64,000 nt of DNA from Phytophthora quininea (Eukaryota > Oomycota > Peronosporomycetes > Peronosporales > Peronosporaceae): assembly GCA_011947345.1 (NCBI GenBank), contig JAAVTG010000257.1, forward strand, positions 1-64,000, in the 5' to 3' direction. A program made the translations under genes and the position numbers. Below, one piece after another: positions 46,076-59,119 of this stretch. How positions within the stretch are numbered: the stretch's first letter is position 1; the number at the start of each line of letters is the position of its first letter. Below the pieces are notes generated by a model. It saw only the letters and a program-made list of their open reading frames with translations. It was not told where the DNA came from and did no database searches.

Positions 46076-46934
46076 TAGAATTCTGAAACATAGTATATAC
46101 ATATTATTTATGGTTTTTGTTTTCACTTGCTCAACAAGCATTGCCATCGATGGCGCCAATATCAAGTAGCTAGCCGTTGTCTCTAGGCACTAGCTGATCA
46201 CTTTGCGTAACGTTTGCACTTGAGCCCGAGAAAGCACAAACAAACATCTGACAACAAAGCGGCTGAAAAATTATTTTTATCAGGACGTTTAGAAAATTAT
46301 AATGCAGCTGGGACGGGCTGGCTGCGCCACAAAGTAGCAAATACATATCATAAATGTTTCCCGAACAACTGCAATATCAAAGAGAATTGCTTATTGTCAA
46401 TAGTTAGCCAATTCATAGAAATTGTCAAACAAGTTTCTAGTTATATGAAACCAATGCAGCAGCGGGCGCACTTATGCGATCGAGGACGGGGGCTCCTTGT
46501 TGGATTCCTGGGGCTTGAGCACCAGCAAAGGACTATAATCTCCGTTACACTTCTTCACTTAGAAGCGCTGCTGCTCGTGTAGCTGGAAGCGTGTCGATGT
46601 ATTGTCGAATAAGCTCAATGGGCTTGCGTCTAATTGTGTAACGGTTCCCATGACGTACCGGGTGAAGCGTCCAGTCACCTCACCTGGAATTGACGCATAC
46701 CTTTCCGCTGGCAAAATGGCCCGCAATTGAGCGCACGAGGAGACCATCAGTACTGTCCGTCGTCGAGCGATTCACGCGGGATTATCGTCGTGTTAATATG
46801 GTCGCAGCTGTGACTCGTGATCCTCCGAATATAGGCGTAAATCAGGCGGTCTTATTACAGACAGTGGCAATGGGAAAGCTTCTTTTTCTAAAACGTGAGC
46901 AGCCAATGGGCTTAACCTCATGTCATGTCTCCGC

Positions 46935-47310
46935 TTGATTAACTATCACGCCCCAGCCCTTGTCCAATGGATCAGTAAAGAGCCACGTCTCTCGGGTAGG
47001 GCTCGAATGGTGGAGCACCGCGGACGTGTTCAGCAACTCTTTCACGCCTCGGAAAGCTTCGCTTTGTTAATTATTAAACTTCACTTTAATTGAAGCTGCT
47101 GCTCGCTTTGACCGCTTTCGATTCTTCAACGTTTCATCCAGACGAGTCTGCAGCGGCCATACGGCTGCAGCATAATCTCCGATATATTCACGAAGCCAGT
47201 TGGCTGCGCACAGAAACTGCTGTGAATCTGCCGCCGTTGTTGGCACTGGAAGCTCTTGCAGTGTCCTGATCCCCTCTGGATCGTGCCGTACGCCGTCGCT
47301 GTCAACGAAT
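46935..47310 (-). pseudogene. Ty3/gypsy RT-RNase H fragment (block copy 2)
   Basis: Same fragment as 11950-12325, but with the Trp codon intact (C-A-A-N-W-L-R-E-Y). Otherwise it has equivalent stops and no LTRs. Confidence 0.75.
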
Positions 47311-47399
47311 TTTCACACAATAGCATGCTGCTTTGCTAGGCTCTTTCTTCAACGATGAGGAAGCTTACGCCTCACTTCAGCGATCAGCTTGTCAAACCC

Positions 47400-47779
47400 A
47401 AACGCAGTATATGCCTCGATACTTACTCTAGGTGAGCCGCTTTGTCCTTTTTCACCTCCTTCACGTACCGGTAAGCCGTCGCTCTATCCACACCAAGCTC
47501 CTAGGCAACTTTTAAAGCGTCTTAGCTAATATCACAGCGACCCATATCGGGAATCGGAAACTCGGGGCTTACATCCCCGGCGGCACTGTGGCTTACCTAC
47601 CCCATCTTGTCGTAGACTTCCTTGGTGACACTCCAGTTTTTCGCACCGACCTTGTGCGCGGTGCGGATAAAGTCATAGGCTTCAAGTTTTAATAACAGTA
47701 GGAGCTCGTGAGTGAGGTCTCGGCGGTCCTTCGGCGTTAAGATACCGTGCGTGCGGCCCAAATTGAGCGCCTGACTCAT
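47400..47779 (-). pseudogene. Decayed frame with helix-turn-helix-like segment (block copy 2)
   Basis: Counterpart of 12395-12793. The first frame continues further here (K-N-W-S-V-T-K-E-V-Y-D-K-M-G) because of one extra T near 47637. The HTH-like stretch E-L-G-V-D-R-A-T-A-Y-R is at about 47480. The family is not recognised. Confidence 0.35.
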
Positions 47780-50098
47780 GGCGCGAGCGGTAATTGCTGG
47801 TGGGCCTTGGTCGCTGTCGCTCTTTAGCAGGACATCATGGTCGTCGTCACTCTATGTTAGGGCTGGGCCCTCGTCCTTACCGCTCTGTTTTAGTTCGATT
47901 AGAACCCTTTAGACTTCCTGTCGTCCATAGGGCGGGGGTACGGAAGTTTCTCGTCGTCGTCGTCCTCCACAACCGGATTTAGAAGTCTATTCAGCTTCAT
48001 GACGATGTTCGGACGCTTGGAAGAATGGTGACCCCCCGCTACTTATAGAGGAATAAGATTGATATTGCAGGTATCGTGATTGATAGAAAAATGCTGAATA
48101 TATTTTACAGAAAATAATATACACGTATTCGACCATGGGACTGGGCGTGGTGGCGCGACCGCCGCGCTTACCACTCAGCTGGCTGTCCCTGGGTTGCCGA
48201 GGTAAAGACATCGGTAAAAAGGTGTATGCTACTTCTTATTAAAGTTGTATGAACAGAGGAGACTTCGTGATACCCAACTCGAGTATTCAGGATATCGCGC
48301 TCGGGCGCTCGGGATCAAGCCATTGTGTAGCTCATCTGTTGTAGCCTGTAGGCCTGGCTAAAGTCACTTCCATGTAAAAACTGGTCATTTGAGCCTCGAG
48401 GTCAATGACACTGCATCGGTTGGCGATATCTTTTTTCTCCAGGAAATGGTATCGCTAAGCAGCAGCCATGGAAGACGCTTCCAGCCTGCCTGCATAGTGC
48501 GCATCTTTTGTGAACTTCCATGTGATTTGCTGCGATTTATGTAATGTCTAGTATGTACTGCTTTCAAAGAGTGGATTCATTGGTGGAGATCTGATCGGTA
48601 GACTGGACCAAGCCGAAAAGTACTATCTTAGTGGTTTATACTTGAAATGTGTATACTTGACCGACCATCTCTGTAATCTCGACTGTGAATATAACAAAAA
48701 TCGCGAGTTCGTTGTCGAACTTTAGTAGGGGCAGTCAAAGTTTGCCTGAAGCATGGTTGTTAATTTACCAAAAGTATTGTCATGGTTTGCAAATGAATAC
48801 TCTTTTCAAAAATGGACCCGCTTTAGACCAGGTCTATTTCGAAACGACCATTCAGGTAAATAAACACAAACGCATAGCGCGGTGCCTAGCACTCTCGGTG
48901 CCGCACAAACATCGAGGTCGTATTGACCTTTTCCCCACTCCCTCTAGCCTCGGTGGGCTGACATACGTCTTGATTATAATAGAAAAAGGTCCACGAAAGG
49001 AAGCGTCAATTGTAACGCCGTCCTCTCGTCTATCATATTCGTTTGTTTATCAAACCTTGACGATTATTTCTACCTGCTTGCCAACTTTGACATCCCCTCT
49101 AATATGGATTTTTAGTTTTGCATGCTGATATTACCATTTTGATCACAAACACTAAAACGCGATATAGATATTAAAGTAATCGACTGTCAGGCACCTTTCA
49201 CTACTGTGCGTTTATTATGTTCGCTAGATCTAAGTTCAGAGTTGAATCGAGAACTACGTCTTGTGGCTTGTTGTGAGCGGCGAAGCCGTTGGCCTCTGAT
49301 AGACTGGCAGACCCGGATAAAATTCAAGGCTTCGAGTTCAAACGGCAGTTGCATTCGCCATGGGATGACTCCCAAGTGAGCTCCCGGTAGAAAACCCACT
49401 TCACTATGCAGTATGTCCTAGTGTTAACCCACCGCTTTGCATACAGTTGTTCAACTTCATACGGTTCTTCTGTTTTCCTCGTCGAGATCGCTTTTCTGAA
49501 AACAGTCCGCCTGGTACCCTTTCTTTAAGCGATCCTCCACCTACTTCTCTAACTTTTTGCTTGTTTTCACGAAACAATAGTTATGGGCTTCGTCGTAGCT
49601 GCCAGTACGAACCATCCAGCAGCCGATTGAAGTTCCGGGAGCGGCGTTGGCGAAGATTGGCTGGGCTGCTTGTTTAGGAATGCATCATTTCTGTTGCTGC
49701 CTCAAATTGTGTCATATCATTTATCTCATTATAGCTACATCTTATCTTGAAATTTGTGAGATATTTACAATAGTCCATAGCTTTGACCATGTAACACTGA
49801 CTAGTACAAGAGTAAGACTCTATCTTCGTCGTGGCGATTGCATATAACTATCTTATATTTTGGAGGAGACTTTACCTTACTTGGTCCAACAAAACTATTG
49901 GGTTAGCATTTACAGATAGCCTCGTTATAGTTGGTAGATCCTTGACGCTTCGCCATTTGCAATTGATAAGTCAGCGGCTACTGAGCAGAGAAGTTATCAC
50001 TTGCGTTTGTTTGCTTTTAAATGTACTGTCTTTATCTTGAGTACTGAACACTTACGTCGTACCGACCTTGGGGCATTTGCTCCGGGTGTGGATGATCA

Positions 50099-50329
50099 TT
50101 ACATCGCGTCGATGCCCTCGCGCAGCGGCCCTGTCAAATCTTCGAACCCAAACAGGTAACTGAGAACGACGTGCTTGTTGGCTGCCTTGAAGAAGAACGC
50201 CATGAACTCTGTTATGATGTCATTCGGGCGGAGACGCTTCTTCAAGTACAGCCGCATCTTGGCGCCAAGGTTGTAGATGTCTGAGCTCTCACATCGTGAA
50301 GGAAGTAACCCGCATAATCTCTGCGGCAT
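50099..50329 (-). CDS. Unrecognised short frame
   Basis: A 76-residue frame containing K-M-R-L-Y-L-K-K-R-L-R-P-N-D-I-I-T-E-F-M and ending near G-I-D-A-M. Its composition is protein-like, with no shadowing longer frame, but I cannot assign a family. It could be an exon or transposon fragment. Confidence 0.25.
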   Translation of the reverse strand: MPQRLCGLLPSRCESSDIYNLGAKMRLYLKKRLRPNDIITEFMAFFFKAANKHVVLSYLFGFEDLTGPLREGIDAM

Positions 50330-51125
50330 GGCACTCAGTAACTACACAATTCGTTACAGAGCGATAATCTATGTGACTCCGTGCGACGGACTGTTCTATT
50401 ATAACATTATAATCGTTCTCACTTTTCTCACTATTTGAAGTTCGCGTGTTTGGTATCGCATCAACAGGAAGGGCCGTCTGAAATACCTTCTGGCATAAAG
50501 TAACCACCAATGAACGCTAAGCATACTTCACAATTATTATGGCGGCCATGATCAGCAATACAGGAACGTAGTAGTAAGTTGGTCTTTTGCGTCGAGGATG
50601 TACACGGTGTCTACACCACCGAGGATATCCCGCGTTATAATAGAGTATTTCTTTTAAACGCTTCCCTGTCAGCGTTTTGTTTAAAATGAAAGCTAGGTTA
50701 GATACAACTTACGTTATCTTCGAATATTGTTATGTCATGTGAACTGTTATGAAATACCTGTCAGGACAAAGAAGTATTCTAATCAGAACCACGAAATGTC
50801 ACGAACACCACCAAATACAATTTACAAGTAAAAACTCGCCGTTGGCTGCGGGTTCTAGATATTTTTGCCTAGAAACGGAAGATTTTTTCCGGGTCAACCG
50901 CTGCGCAGGTCAAATTTGGATAAAATCTTATCACTCTCCAGAGGTTCTTCGTAAGAACACTGTCGTACGCTTGTTATTCGTTTGGTTGCTCGCGAAGCCG
51001 TGACATGGCATCGTGGGTGTATCCTCGTAAATATCCAGTGCTGGGTTTGATGGGAGGGAGCTGCCATTCTAAAACTTACCAACTCAGAAGCACCATCACC
51101 ACCACCGCTCACTTCACCCGACACC

Positions 51126-52740
51126 ATGAACTTCAGTTACTCCTCCGACGAATCGTTGCCAAACTCCCACCTAAACGACGGGTCCTACATGAGCGACACG
51201 GCTTCGGAGCAAGCCCTTACCCAATCGTCAAATCCGCAGCCGTACGAGGACGAAGATCGGCATGTTGAAGCTTGTACTTCGGGGTGCAGACGCACCTACT
51301 TCGGCTGCAGATGATCGTTCTCCTGAGCGTCCTGTTCCGATTGAAGACTCGACGAGTGTTACCTTCCGTGGGTGCAGCTACGCTCGGTACCACTTCAACG
51401 AAGAAGCACTCACCAGTCACTATCGCTGCAGTGCTTATCGGCGAACTCAGTGCAAGGTGAAGTTCTATGTGAGCAACACGGGGCTGTGGTTAGTGGAAAA
51501 CACAGGGACAATTGTGTCCCTGCTTTTCGGCGGGAACTCGTTGAACCCACGGCTGTTGTTACCGACCAAAGCGACTGATGAAATCCGCGTGAGGGGCATC
51601 ACGTTGACTCCAACCGAAGTATGGCGGATGGTCCGAGACCAGTTTTACTCCGGTGACAATGAATTAGTCCGAAGCAACGAAACAACAAGTTTTGGGCCGT
51701 CTTTATCGAACCAGAGCGAAGCGTTTTGGACGTGAAAGCTTCGGTCGTCTCGAACGCGAGCCTCTTTGTAACGTCAGAAACAGTCCAGGGTTGAAGTTCT
51801 TCCAGTTCCACGTGACTTACTACGGAGGTGACGCGCAACATTGATTGATTGGATGAGCTCACCCACATTTGGGAGAGCGTATGAAGCAGCACCGGAGCTC
51901 GATTTTTATCGATGCAATCTACCTTTGTGTGCCAACCCCATTTTACCAATTAGTATTTGTGATGCTCTACGACCCAATTTCAGAGCTCTACTCCCCCTCC
52001 CGATTTGGCACGTCCTGACGGCTGGGAAGACTGCTCAAGTCTACGACCATTTGTTTCACAACATTTTTGTTGGGACCAAAAACAACTGGATCCATCTCCG
52101 TGTGGTGTGTGATTTCGAGTTCGCGATGATCAAGGCTGTTCAAGAAAAGTTCCCAGAATCGCGAATTGTGGGTTGCCTGTTTCATTCAAGCGGGCTCTTC
52201 GTCGCAAAATGCTGAAGTTGGAAATTACGGAGCCTGAAGTCGGCTTGACCATGCGGGAGTGTATTGACCGACTTACTGTCATCCGGCGCATGGACATCGT
52301 GCTTCGAGGAGTTCATGACGTGCGAACAATGATCAAGCGCGACTGCCAAACGATGGGAATCGACTACTCCAAGGAAAACTCCAAACGGTTCTGGAAGTAC
52401 TCCAAGAGAGTCTGGATTCACAAGTTAAGCCGGAGTGATGGAATGTCAACGGCTTGCGTGAGGACATCGTAAATCGCACCAACAATACAGTGGGTGGGAA
52501 GTTACAACCGCACGCTCAATTTCGCTTTCCCAAGCACTCACCCTGACATCACACGTTTCACAAGCACTATCGAGAACCAAATCCGCGAGAGTGTTCGCCT
52601 TTTGAACGACATTTCAAACTGCAGAGCGCGTGCCCCGGCTCATGCAGACGCCCCCGGAATTGGAGATCGACCCAGATTCCGATTTAGATGATGGCTCTGA
52701 CTCTGACAATGATTCAATTACGTCCATGCCCCCATAATAC
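51126..52740 (+). pseudogene. MULE-type (Mutator-like) transposase remnant
   Basis: An N-terminal FLYWCH/WRKY-like zinc finger segment (Y-R-C-S-A-Y-R-R-T-Q-C-K-V-K-F in 51262-51735) is followed by shifted pieces of a MULE DDE domain. These are I-F-I-D-A-I-Y-L-C-V-P-T-P-F-Y-Q near 51900, L-T-A-G-K-T near 52018, V-V-C-D-F-E-F-A-M-I near 52110 and the hallmark G-C-L-F-H near 52175. An acidic D-S-D-S-D-L-D-D tail ends near 52690. At least four frame breaks. No long terminal inverted repeats were found. Confidence 0.75.
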
Positions 52741-53024
52741 TAGGACTTCCACTTGCTTTCCAGTTTGCTTTATGGTATATGTTTCTTCCTATTCCCTATA
52801 GTGATACGATATCCCTCTGTATCCCTGGGTCCGCTGCGATGTCAGATTACCGAGATTTATTAACCCCAAATCCTTATCAGAAGAGGAGACCAATTCATGG
52901 CACTAAGCACACTGGCGGTCAATCAGTTCACTTGGTGGCAGCCGTCGGTCGCATTACGCAGTTCTGTGACAGCCCCCAAGTAATCCGATTGAAAGTCAGC
53001 AAACTAGTAATGGGTTGAGTTTAT

Positions 53025-53095
53025 GCTGCCAGGTGGATTCGAATCATCGACTTCTCGTTTATGACACGAGAACTTTACCATCAATCCCTGGCAGC
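53025..53095 (-). tRNA. tRNA-Met(CAT)-like sequence, possibly degenerate
   Basis: On the minus strand GCTGCCA pairs with TGGCAGC at the other end (7 bp). TTCTCGT/ACGAGAA form an extended anticodon stem around the loop GTCATAA, which gives anticodon CAT with U33. A TTCGAAT T-loop is present. The T-stem (GATGA/CCACC) has two mismatches and the D-stem relies on G-T pairs, so it may be a pseudogene or organelle-derived. Length is 71 nt without CCA. Confidence 0.5.
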
Positions 53096-55574
53096 GTTAG
53101 TCCAAATTTACAAACATAGACCTTCCATAATTTATATTGTTTGAATTTCGACAGAATACATATTATAAGAGGTATCACATATAGACAGATCTTAGTGATC
53201 AATCAATAGTCAATTTTGACCTGATTTTGACCTGGAAAAAGTGTTGACCCAAATTTGACCTGCGCAGCGGTTGACCCGAAAAAAGGTTTTCGTTTGGAGA
53301 TCTACTGGGTCATATAATGCAAGGAATTCAATCGGTCGAGTGCGAAGCTGTTCGGGCTCAGTAGTAGACTATGCATTAGCTCGTGGCATTTCCTGATCAC
53401 GAGATCCGCTAAAACAAGATATGTGTCCGTCTTCCTACTTTGATGGTTGTTTACCATATACACTGTAGGTCTGGAACATCGCTAGTGTTTATGGTAAGTC
53501 GGTCGCTATCATTGCCTATCAGACTAGGAATGACATGGAAGAGATAAACATACTAGATGGATTGCATGCACATACGACTCCTGGCGCCTCTATCCGGCTA
53601 TCGCAAGTCTATTAAGACGATGTGAAGATTATCATGCCTAGACGGGTTCGATCAATGCTGGAATCAGACGACGACTAACCCATGTCAACCTGGAACATGG
53701 TCTGGAGGAGCAGACTGGACCTTATCTTGTTCGATTTGACACTGTGGAGGATATACTCGGCAGCATGCTGCTTGGTGAAAGAGGCTTTGACCGCGTTCGT
53801 GACGGACGCAAGGTGATTGCTAAGTTTGGTGAGGCATTTGACGTTCACAAACCCATAACTCAAGGTCTACGCAAGGACTATAATATTGTTTTCGGAGTAT
53901 GGATATTTATTTCATATGTGCGTGTCGAGTCACCTCTGGCAATAACAACCCGCTGATCGAGAGATCCCTCACACAGAGGCAGAAGCTCGAGTTAGAGATC
54001 AACTCTGTACGAGGTTCTGCGTGGACATCAGTATTTCAAATTGGTGCTGTACGAGCCAAGCCAAGAAATAGAGATCGTGATGGCGTTTGTTAGGCTCCCT
54101 GTTGATATGTTCGGGCAATAAGTTATTGTTAATGGTAATTGATGCCACCTCTTGCCTGTGTTGCTCCCGTTCTTCTCGCGACAACTAATGGTTCTCGGGT
54201 CTTGAGCTGAGAATCTGTGCCGATGGACGCAAGGAGGACAAGGCAATTGGTAATGAAACGGCACAGTCTCAGGACCACCTTATCCGTAGGACAAAAACAA
54301 GTCAAATGGGTGGTCATTCCAAAACAAAAGTGTACACCAATTAAAAATGGTAAATCGCTTCGTAGCATCATGTGAAGATAACGGATATATCACTATAACT
54401 CTATCAAAATGTCTAGAACATTGGGCGACACATAATGTGATGAAGGGTCGCCTCGAAGGGTCAGGTATATGAGAAATCTACACTATGACCCGACATTATT
54501 TGAAACTTTCCGCATGACTTGATAAAGAAAGGGCTTTGACTCACTTCTGCTGATTGTTACCAATGTACTCTCAAGATGCGTTGTGACAGTGTTGTATAAC
54601 GGAATAGAACAGCCTACAGCTTTCCCTTTTATTTTACACTTCACCTGAATCATCTTGCTTGGAATGAACATCAAAACTAGAGATGAACGATTGATACTTG
54701 GTGGGTTTGTAGACGCCATCGCTAGGCGTTTAAATAGTTTCCATGTTAAGAGCCAAATCCACACATTTTTGTAGGTTTCCAAACCGCGACGCCCAGCAAA
54801 ACAATATCATTTTCAAATTCGCCATTCACCAGCAAGGGTCAAATTTAACAAAGTCAATATATTTAGAATTTTCCCGTGCGTACATCCATAGTGCATGTCT
54901 TAGAGATAGTTTGTCGATTAGGAGATATTCGTCATAAACGGCGGCAAGATCGCTGTCGAAGTGATTCGGACCATGGCTGTGCCAGTACTCGTATCGCCAG
55001 TCTTGCCAGCGTCCACGGTATTTGATCTCCGAGTTGCTATTTGTTGTGAACTATACTAAAGTTAACTTTCAACCGTTCCACTGCCGAACGCGAAATAAAT
55101 GAAGTGGACAGTGAGCGGGGTCGTTGCTGACAAAGTAGAAGGCACAACAGTCATTGAGATTGACTGGTACACTATGTTGCGAACACCAAAACATTATTCT
55201 CCTCACGCCGACGGTTTCTATAATATTTAAATCATCGTTAGACATGCAAAGGGATGCCTCTCCCGCCCCGTCTTCTGTGCCGATTGAAAATCTCAGAGGA
55301 AGTGTAATCGGCTTTCAAGCAACCCAAACCTGTGCCTGAATATGAACTATTTCCTAACAGCCGAGTTTGTGTTACTTGTCGTTGCGATGACCGTTCGCCA
55401 CCGAAGGTTTTACCGTCTATACTGTATTTTTCATTTAGTAAGTACTTGCCATGTTGTTTATATTGCACCATAACACCATAGTTATGTCCCGAAGCGAGCT
55501 GCATTCACGTCACCGCATACAATTATCTTCAGAAGTGTGTCGAATTGCACGAATTGGATATACTAAGATCTGGA

Positions 55575-56567
55575 ACCCCTATATATGCTGTAGCGCAGGG
55601 TGCCGCTTTGCCTTGGTATTCGGTAACGGGAGCCCACTCTGCGGATCATTGGGCGCCAGCCGTCGTACAATGTCGATAATAACCTGGTGTGGTACTCCTG
55701 AGTGGTACATTGTACCACGAATGTACTGTTATAGACGATCTACACGTTCTGTCAATTGACATTTACCGCAGTGTTTGGAAACTGTTTTTCTTGACTTGGC
55801 CCCACTATGGTCCTATAAACTTTTACTGACGCGCAAAACCAAAATGTTGACTTGCGTTCAGTATGCTCTAAACGATTTTGTTTCCGTCAGCGAAAACCCT
55901 TTTTGTGCTGCGGTTCACGGGACCGGTTCACTCCGACCGCAGAGACCGTCGACCACCGCAACGCGCGACCATCGTTCTTGCCGAGCAAGTTGCTCCACTC
56001 CTCGACCGAACTTGCTGCCCGCAAAAAGGCCGTGATGTCGTGACGACCGCACGCTTTGCTGTTCGGACCATGGACCGCGTCTGACAACACTCGCTGTTCG
56101 AACACCACTGCGTCTCCACCGCAGCGCAAGTGCACTCGGCCAGCGACTCCTTCCTGCCCCCTTCACACCGCAAAGCCCGATGGTGTGCCTCAGAATGACG
56201 CTCTGTGAGTTGCTTGTGTGACCTCTCTATTACTGTCCCGTAGTGTACAGCGCTTCCGTTTCGAGTCAAGTCTGCGGTCGTCTGTCCCCTACGCAGCTAA
56301 CTTTTTGCCGTTAGAGAACTGGCGATCGCACGGCGCTGCTCTCCGGCTCACTATACTTTCGCCGCCCGAGCCGAGCCGCGGTCGGATTTGCTTCCTGTGG
56401 CGTGCCTTCCCTCTGTTCGCACGTCGTCACAAAGCCCCAACAAGCCCCAGCGTCTGGCCGGCGAAGGTGTCCGCCACTTGGCATTAGGTTAGCGAGCGAT
56501 TATCGGATTTCGCCAGGACAAGCAGCCGTCGTCGTCTATCCCCGAGAGATACGCACACCGAACCAAG
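55575..56567. other. Intergenic, upstream of SKN1-like gene 4
   Basis: No domain-bearing frame was found. GC content rises after 55900, as in the SKN1-like genes. The promoter of gene 4 must lie here; no clear core element was identified. Confidence 0.45.
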
Positions 56568-58839
56568 ATGCAGCTCGCGGGACTAGTGACGTGGATCGCC
56601 ATGGTGCTAGCGGCGACTGTGACGACCACCAAAGCCGCCAGCAACAGCACGAGCAAGGGCACCACGTATCCGACCAAGTCCGGCCTGAAAGTTTGGGTGG
56701 ATCCCGCCACCCCCGAGGACCGTCAGACGTACGTGAGCTCGCGGGGCCGGAAATGGGACCTCGTCATGAGCGACGAGTTCAACGTCGCCAACCGCAGCTT
56801 CCGACCGGGCGACGACCACATGTGGACCTCGCTGAACAAACCCGACGGTGTGAACGGCGCGCTGGAGCTCTACTCGCACAACATGACGTCCACCAAGTGC
56901 GACGACGACGGCACGTGCTACTTCTACATCAAGATCCAGGACGAGGTCAACTCCATCCACGTGTACAACATGTACAAGCACCCGCCTGGATACGTCGACG
57001 TCTTCTTCTACTACCGAGCTGGTATGGTGCAGTCCTGGAACAAATTCTGCTTCCAAGGAGGCATGTTGGAGGTGAAGGCGCAGCTCCCTGGGGCTGTGTC
57101 GACCAAGTCAGGAAACCCGGACTTGGCTCTGGGCCCATCGGGAAAAGTGGCCACCAAGGGATACTACCCGACGTGGCCCGGGATTTGGATGATGGGGAAC
57201 CTCGGACGCGCTATCTTCTCGGCGTCCACAAACCGCATGTGGCCATTCTCCTACAATAAGTGCGAGCCGGACGTCTTCAACCCGGAGAACCAGCGCATCA
57301 GCGCTTGCAACGACGACCCAGGCTACGGCATGCACCCCAACCAAGGCCGTGGCGCTCCCGAGATCGATCTGCTGGAAGGCGGCGGTCTCGCCATCTCGTC
57401 ATCACTGCAGATCGCGCCAGGCATGCCTGATGACTTCCGCTTGTTCCCGGCTGACGCAAAGGGAGCCGATGCGACCAACCCGTACTGCGTGTACTCTTAC
57501 GACTGCAAGACGAACGGAGCCAACGTCATCGACGTCCCTACCGCCTACTTTGAGCAGAAGCGCGGGCACAAGTCATGGTACCAAGGTCTCCGCTACGCTT
57601 CCAACAATTTTGCGCCAAGGTCCCTGACGAGCAGCAGGACTACACGACGGTGGCGGCGTCCGTCAAGGCTGGCATCAAAGAAAACTCCTGCACGACGACG
57701 ACTTGCCCGGCATCTCTGGATGTGAATGGTGACCTTGGTTTCATCGACGGCAAGGGACCGAACCACTGGGGAATCAACAGCAACGGCACGTGCTATCCCA
57801 TCATGAACTCGTACATGGGCGCCTACCTGTGCGACCCGGACAACACGAACGATCACTGTGAAAGTCCTCGTAATTCCAGCACGCCCAAGTCTAACTCGAT
57901 GAGCTCGTTCAACTACCAGATGGACGCCATCTCGTCCAACTGGCCGATCCACTTGGGCGCGTACACGGACTACCTCGTGTATCAAATTGAGTGGGTCACC
58001 GGCGAGAAAGGCTACGTGCGCTGGATGCTGGACGGCAACCCCATCTTCGAGGTGACCACGGACGCCTTCTCCAACGTGCCCCAGAACACCAAGAAGAACA
58101 ACCCGCAGAAGGTCATGCTGGAGGAGCCCATGTACATGATCTTCAACGTCGCGCTGTCGCGGTCGTGGGGTACGACACCTCCGAACGCTGGAAGCGAGTG
58201 CCGCGGCGACGGCAACGACCCCGTCGCCAACGCCATTTGCGACGACTTCCCCATGTACATGAAGGTCGACTACATCCGATTGTACCAGGACCAAGGCGAC
58301 GACCTCGACAAGGACAACTTGATGCAGGTTGGCTGCGACCCCGAGACCCACCCGACGAAAAAGTGGATCGACGGCCACATCGACGAGTACGTGGACGACG
58401 ACAACCCGTGGAAGGAGGTGTCGGGCAAGGCCTTCTGCAAGGTCGACAACGACTGCACTATCGGCGGCAGCGTCGGCACGACGGCGCTGAAGACTGGAAA
58501 GTGCGTCAACAAGCGCTGCTCGTGCACATACTCGACGTCGTGGGGCGGCCCGCGTTGCACGACGGCGCTGTCCGGATCCACGAGTTCCAGTGCAAGCAGC
58601 CTGTCGAATCGTGCGTACGGCCCCCGATGGGCCTGTCGATGGGAATCGCCGGTATCATCGTGCTGCTGTCGTTCGTGTCGGTGTACTTAACTATGCTGTC
58701 GGACAAGAAGGCGACTGCGATGCTGGTGAAGAACGGCGCGCAGGCCAAGATGGCCGCGAGTCAACTGTCCGTGGACGGCAACTTGGATCACTCGACGAAC
58801 CAGCGGCCCAAGGACAACTACAGCCAGAACTTTGTCTAA
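56568..58839 (+). pseudogene. SKN1/KRE6-like beta-glucan synthesis protein, gene 4
   Basis: Start ATG 56568 with signal peptide M-Q-L-A-G-L-V-T-W-I-A-M-V-L-A-A. The core has M-S-D-E-F-N-V-A-N-R-S-F-R-P-G and E-I-D-L-L-E near 57360. The Cys-rich module ends S-W-G-G-P-R-C near 58558. The helix is G-I-A-G-I-I-V-L-L-S-F-V-S-V-Y and the tail K-D-N-Y-S-Q-N-F-V. Two one-base losses, both in short homopolymers (T-run 57608-57611 and C-run 58621-58625), put it in three frames. If these are assembly errors the gene is complete, at about 757 codons. First of three tandem copies; 280 bp separate its stop from the start of gene 5. Confidence 0.9.
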
Positions 58840-59119
58840 AGCTGCCAAAATGTATATAAAACTGCTGTGTTTGCCTGGATACTCGTGAAGCTTTTCCAAG
58901 TTGCGTCTCCGCTGACGGAGTTCGCCTCTCCATTGGTCGTGGATAAAGTTCTGTTCGTGCTCACGGTGGTCACAGCTGGCAATTTGCTGTGGATGTTGTT
59001 CAACGCACGTGCGGAGCTAGTCAAATAACACCAACTATTCAGCTGTTCAGCTGCGGTACGAGCCATGAGAGCGACCACGGTTCGTTCTGTTGAGTCTCCA
59101 CACTTTCATTTAGCACAGC

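Larger units (their letters stand above)
49712..53588. other. 3.9-kb segment present only in block copy 2
   Basis: Block homology is interrupted between CAAATTGTG and CGCCTCTATCC; copy 1 joins these directly near 14720. The segment holds a MULE remnant (51126-52740), a tRNA-Met-like sequence (53025-53095) and short unknown frames, such as 50099-50329 (-), whose sequence looks protein-like. I found neither terminal inverted repeats nor a target duplication, so it may be ancestral sequence deleted from copy 1 rather than an insertion. Confidence 0.6.
45930..55574. repeat. Segmental duplication, copy 2
   Basis: Direct-orientation copy of 3315-16711. It lacks the hAT element but contains an extra segment at about 49712-53588. 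After removing the large differences both copies are about 5.8 kb. Its right end adjoins unrelated sequence, not the transporter tail found after copy 1. Confidence 0.9.
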
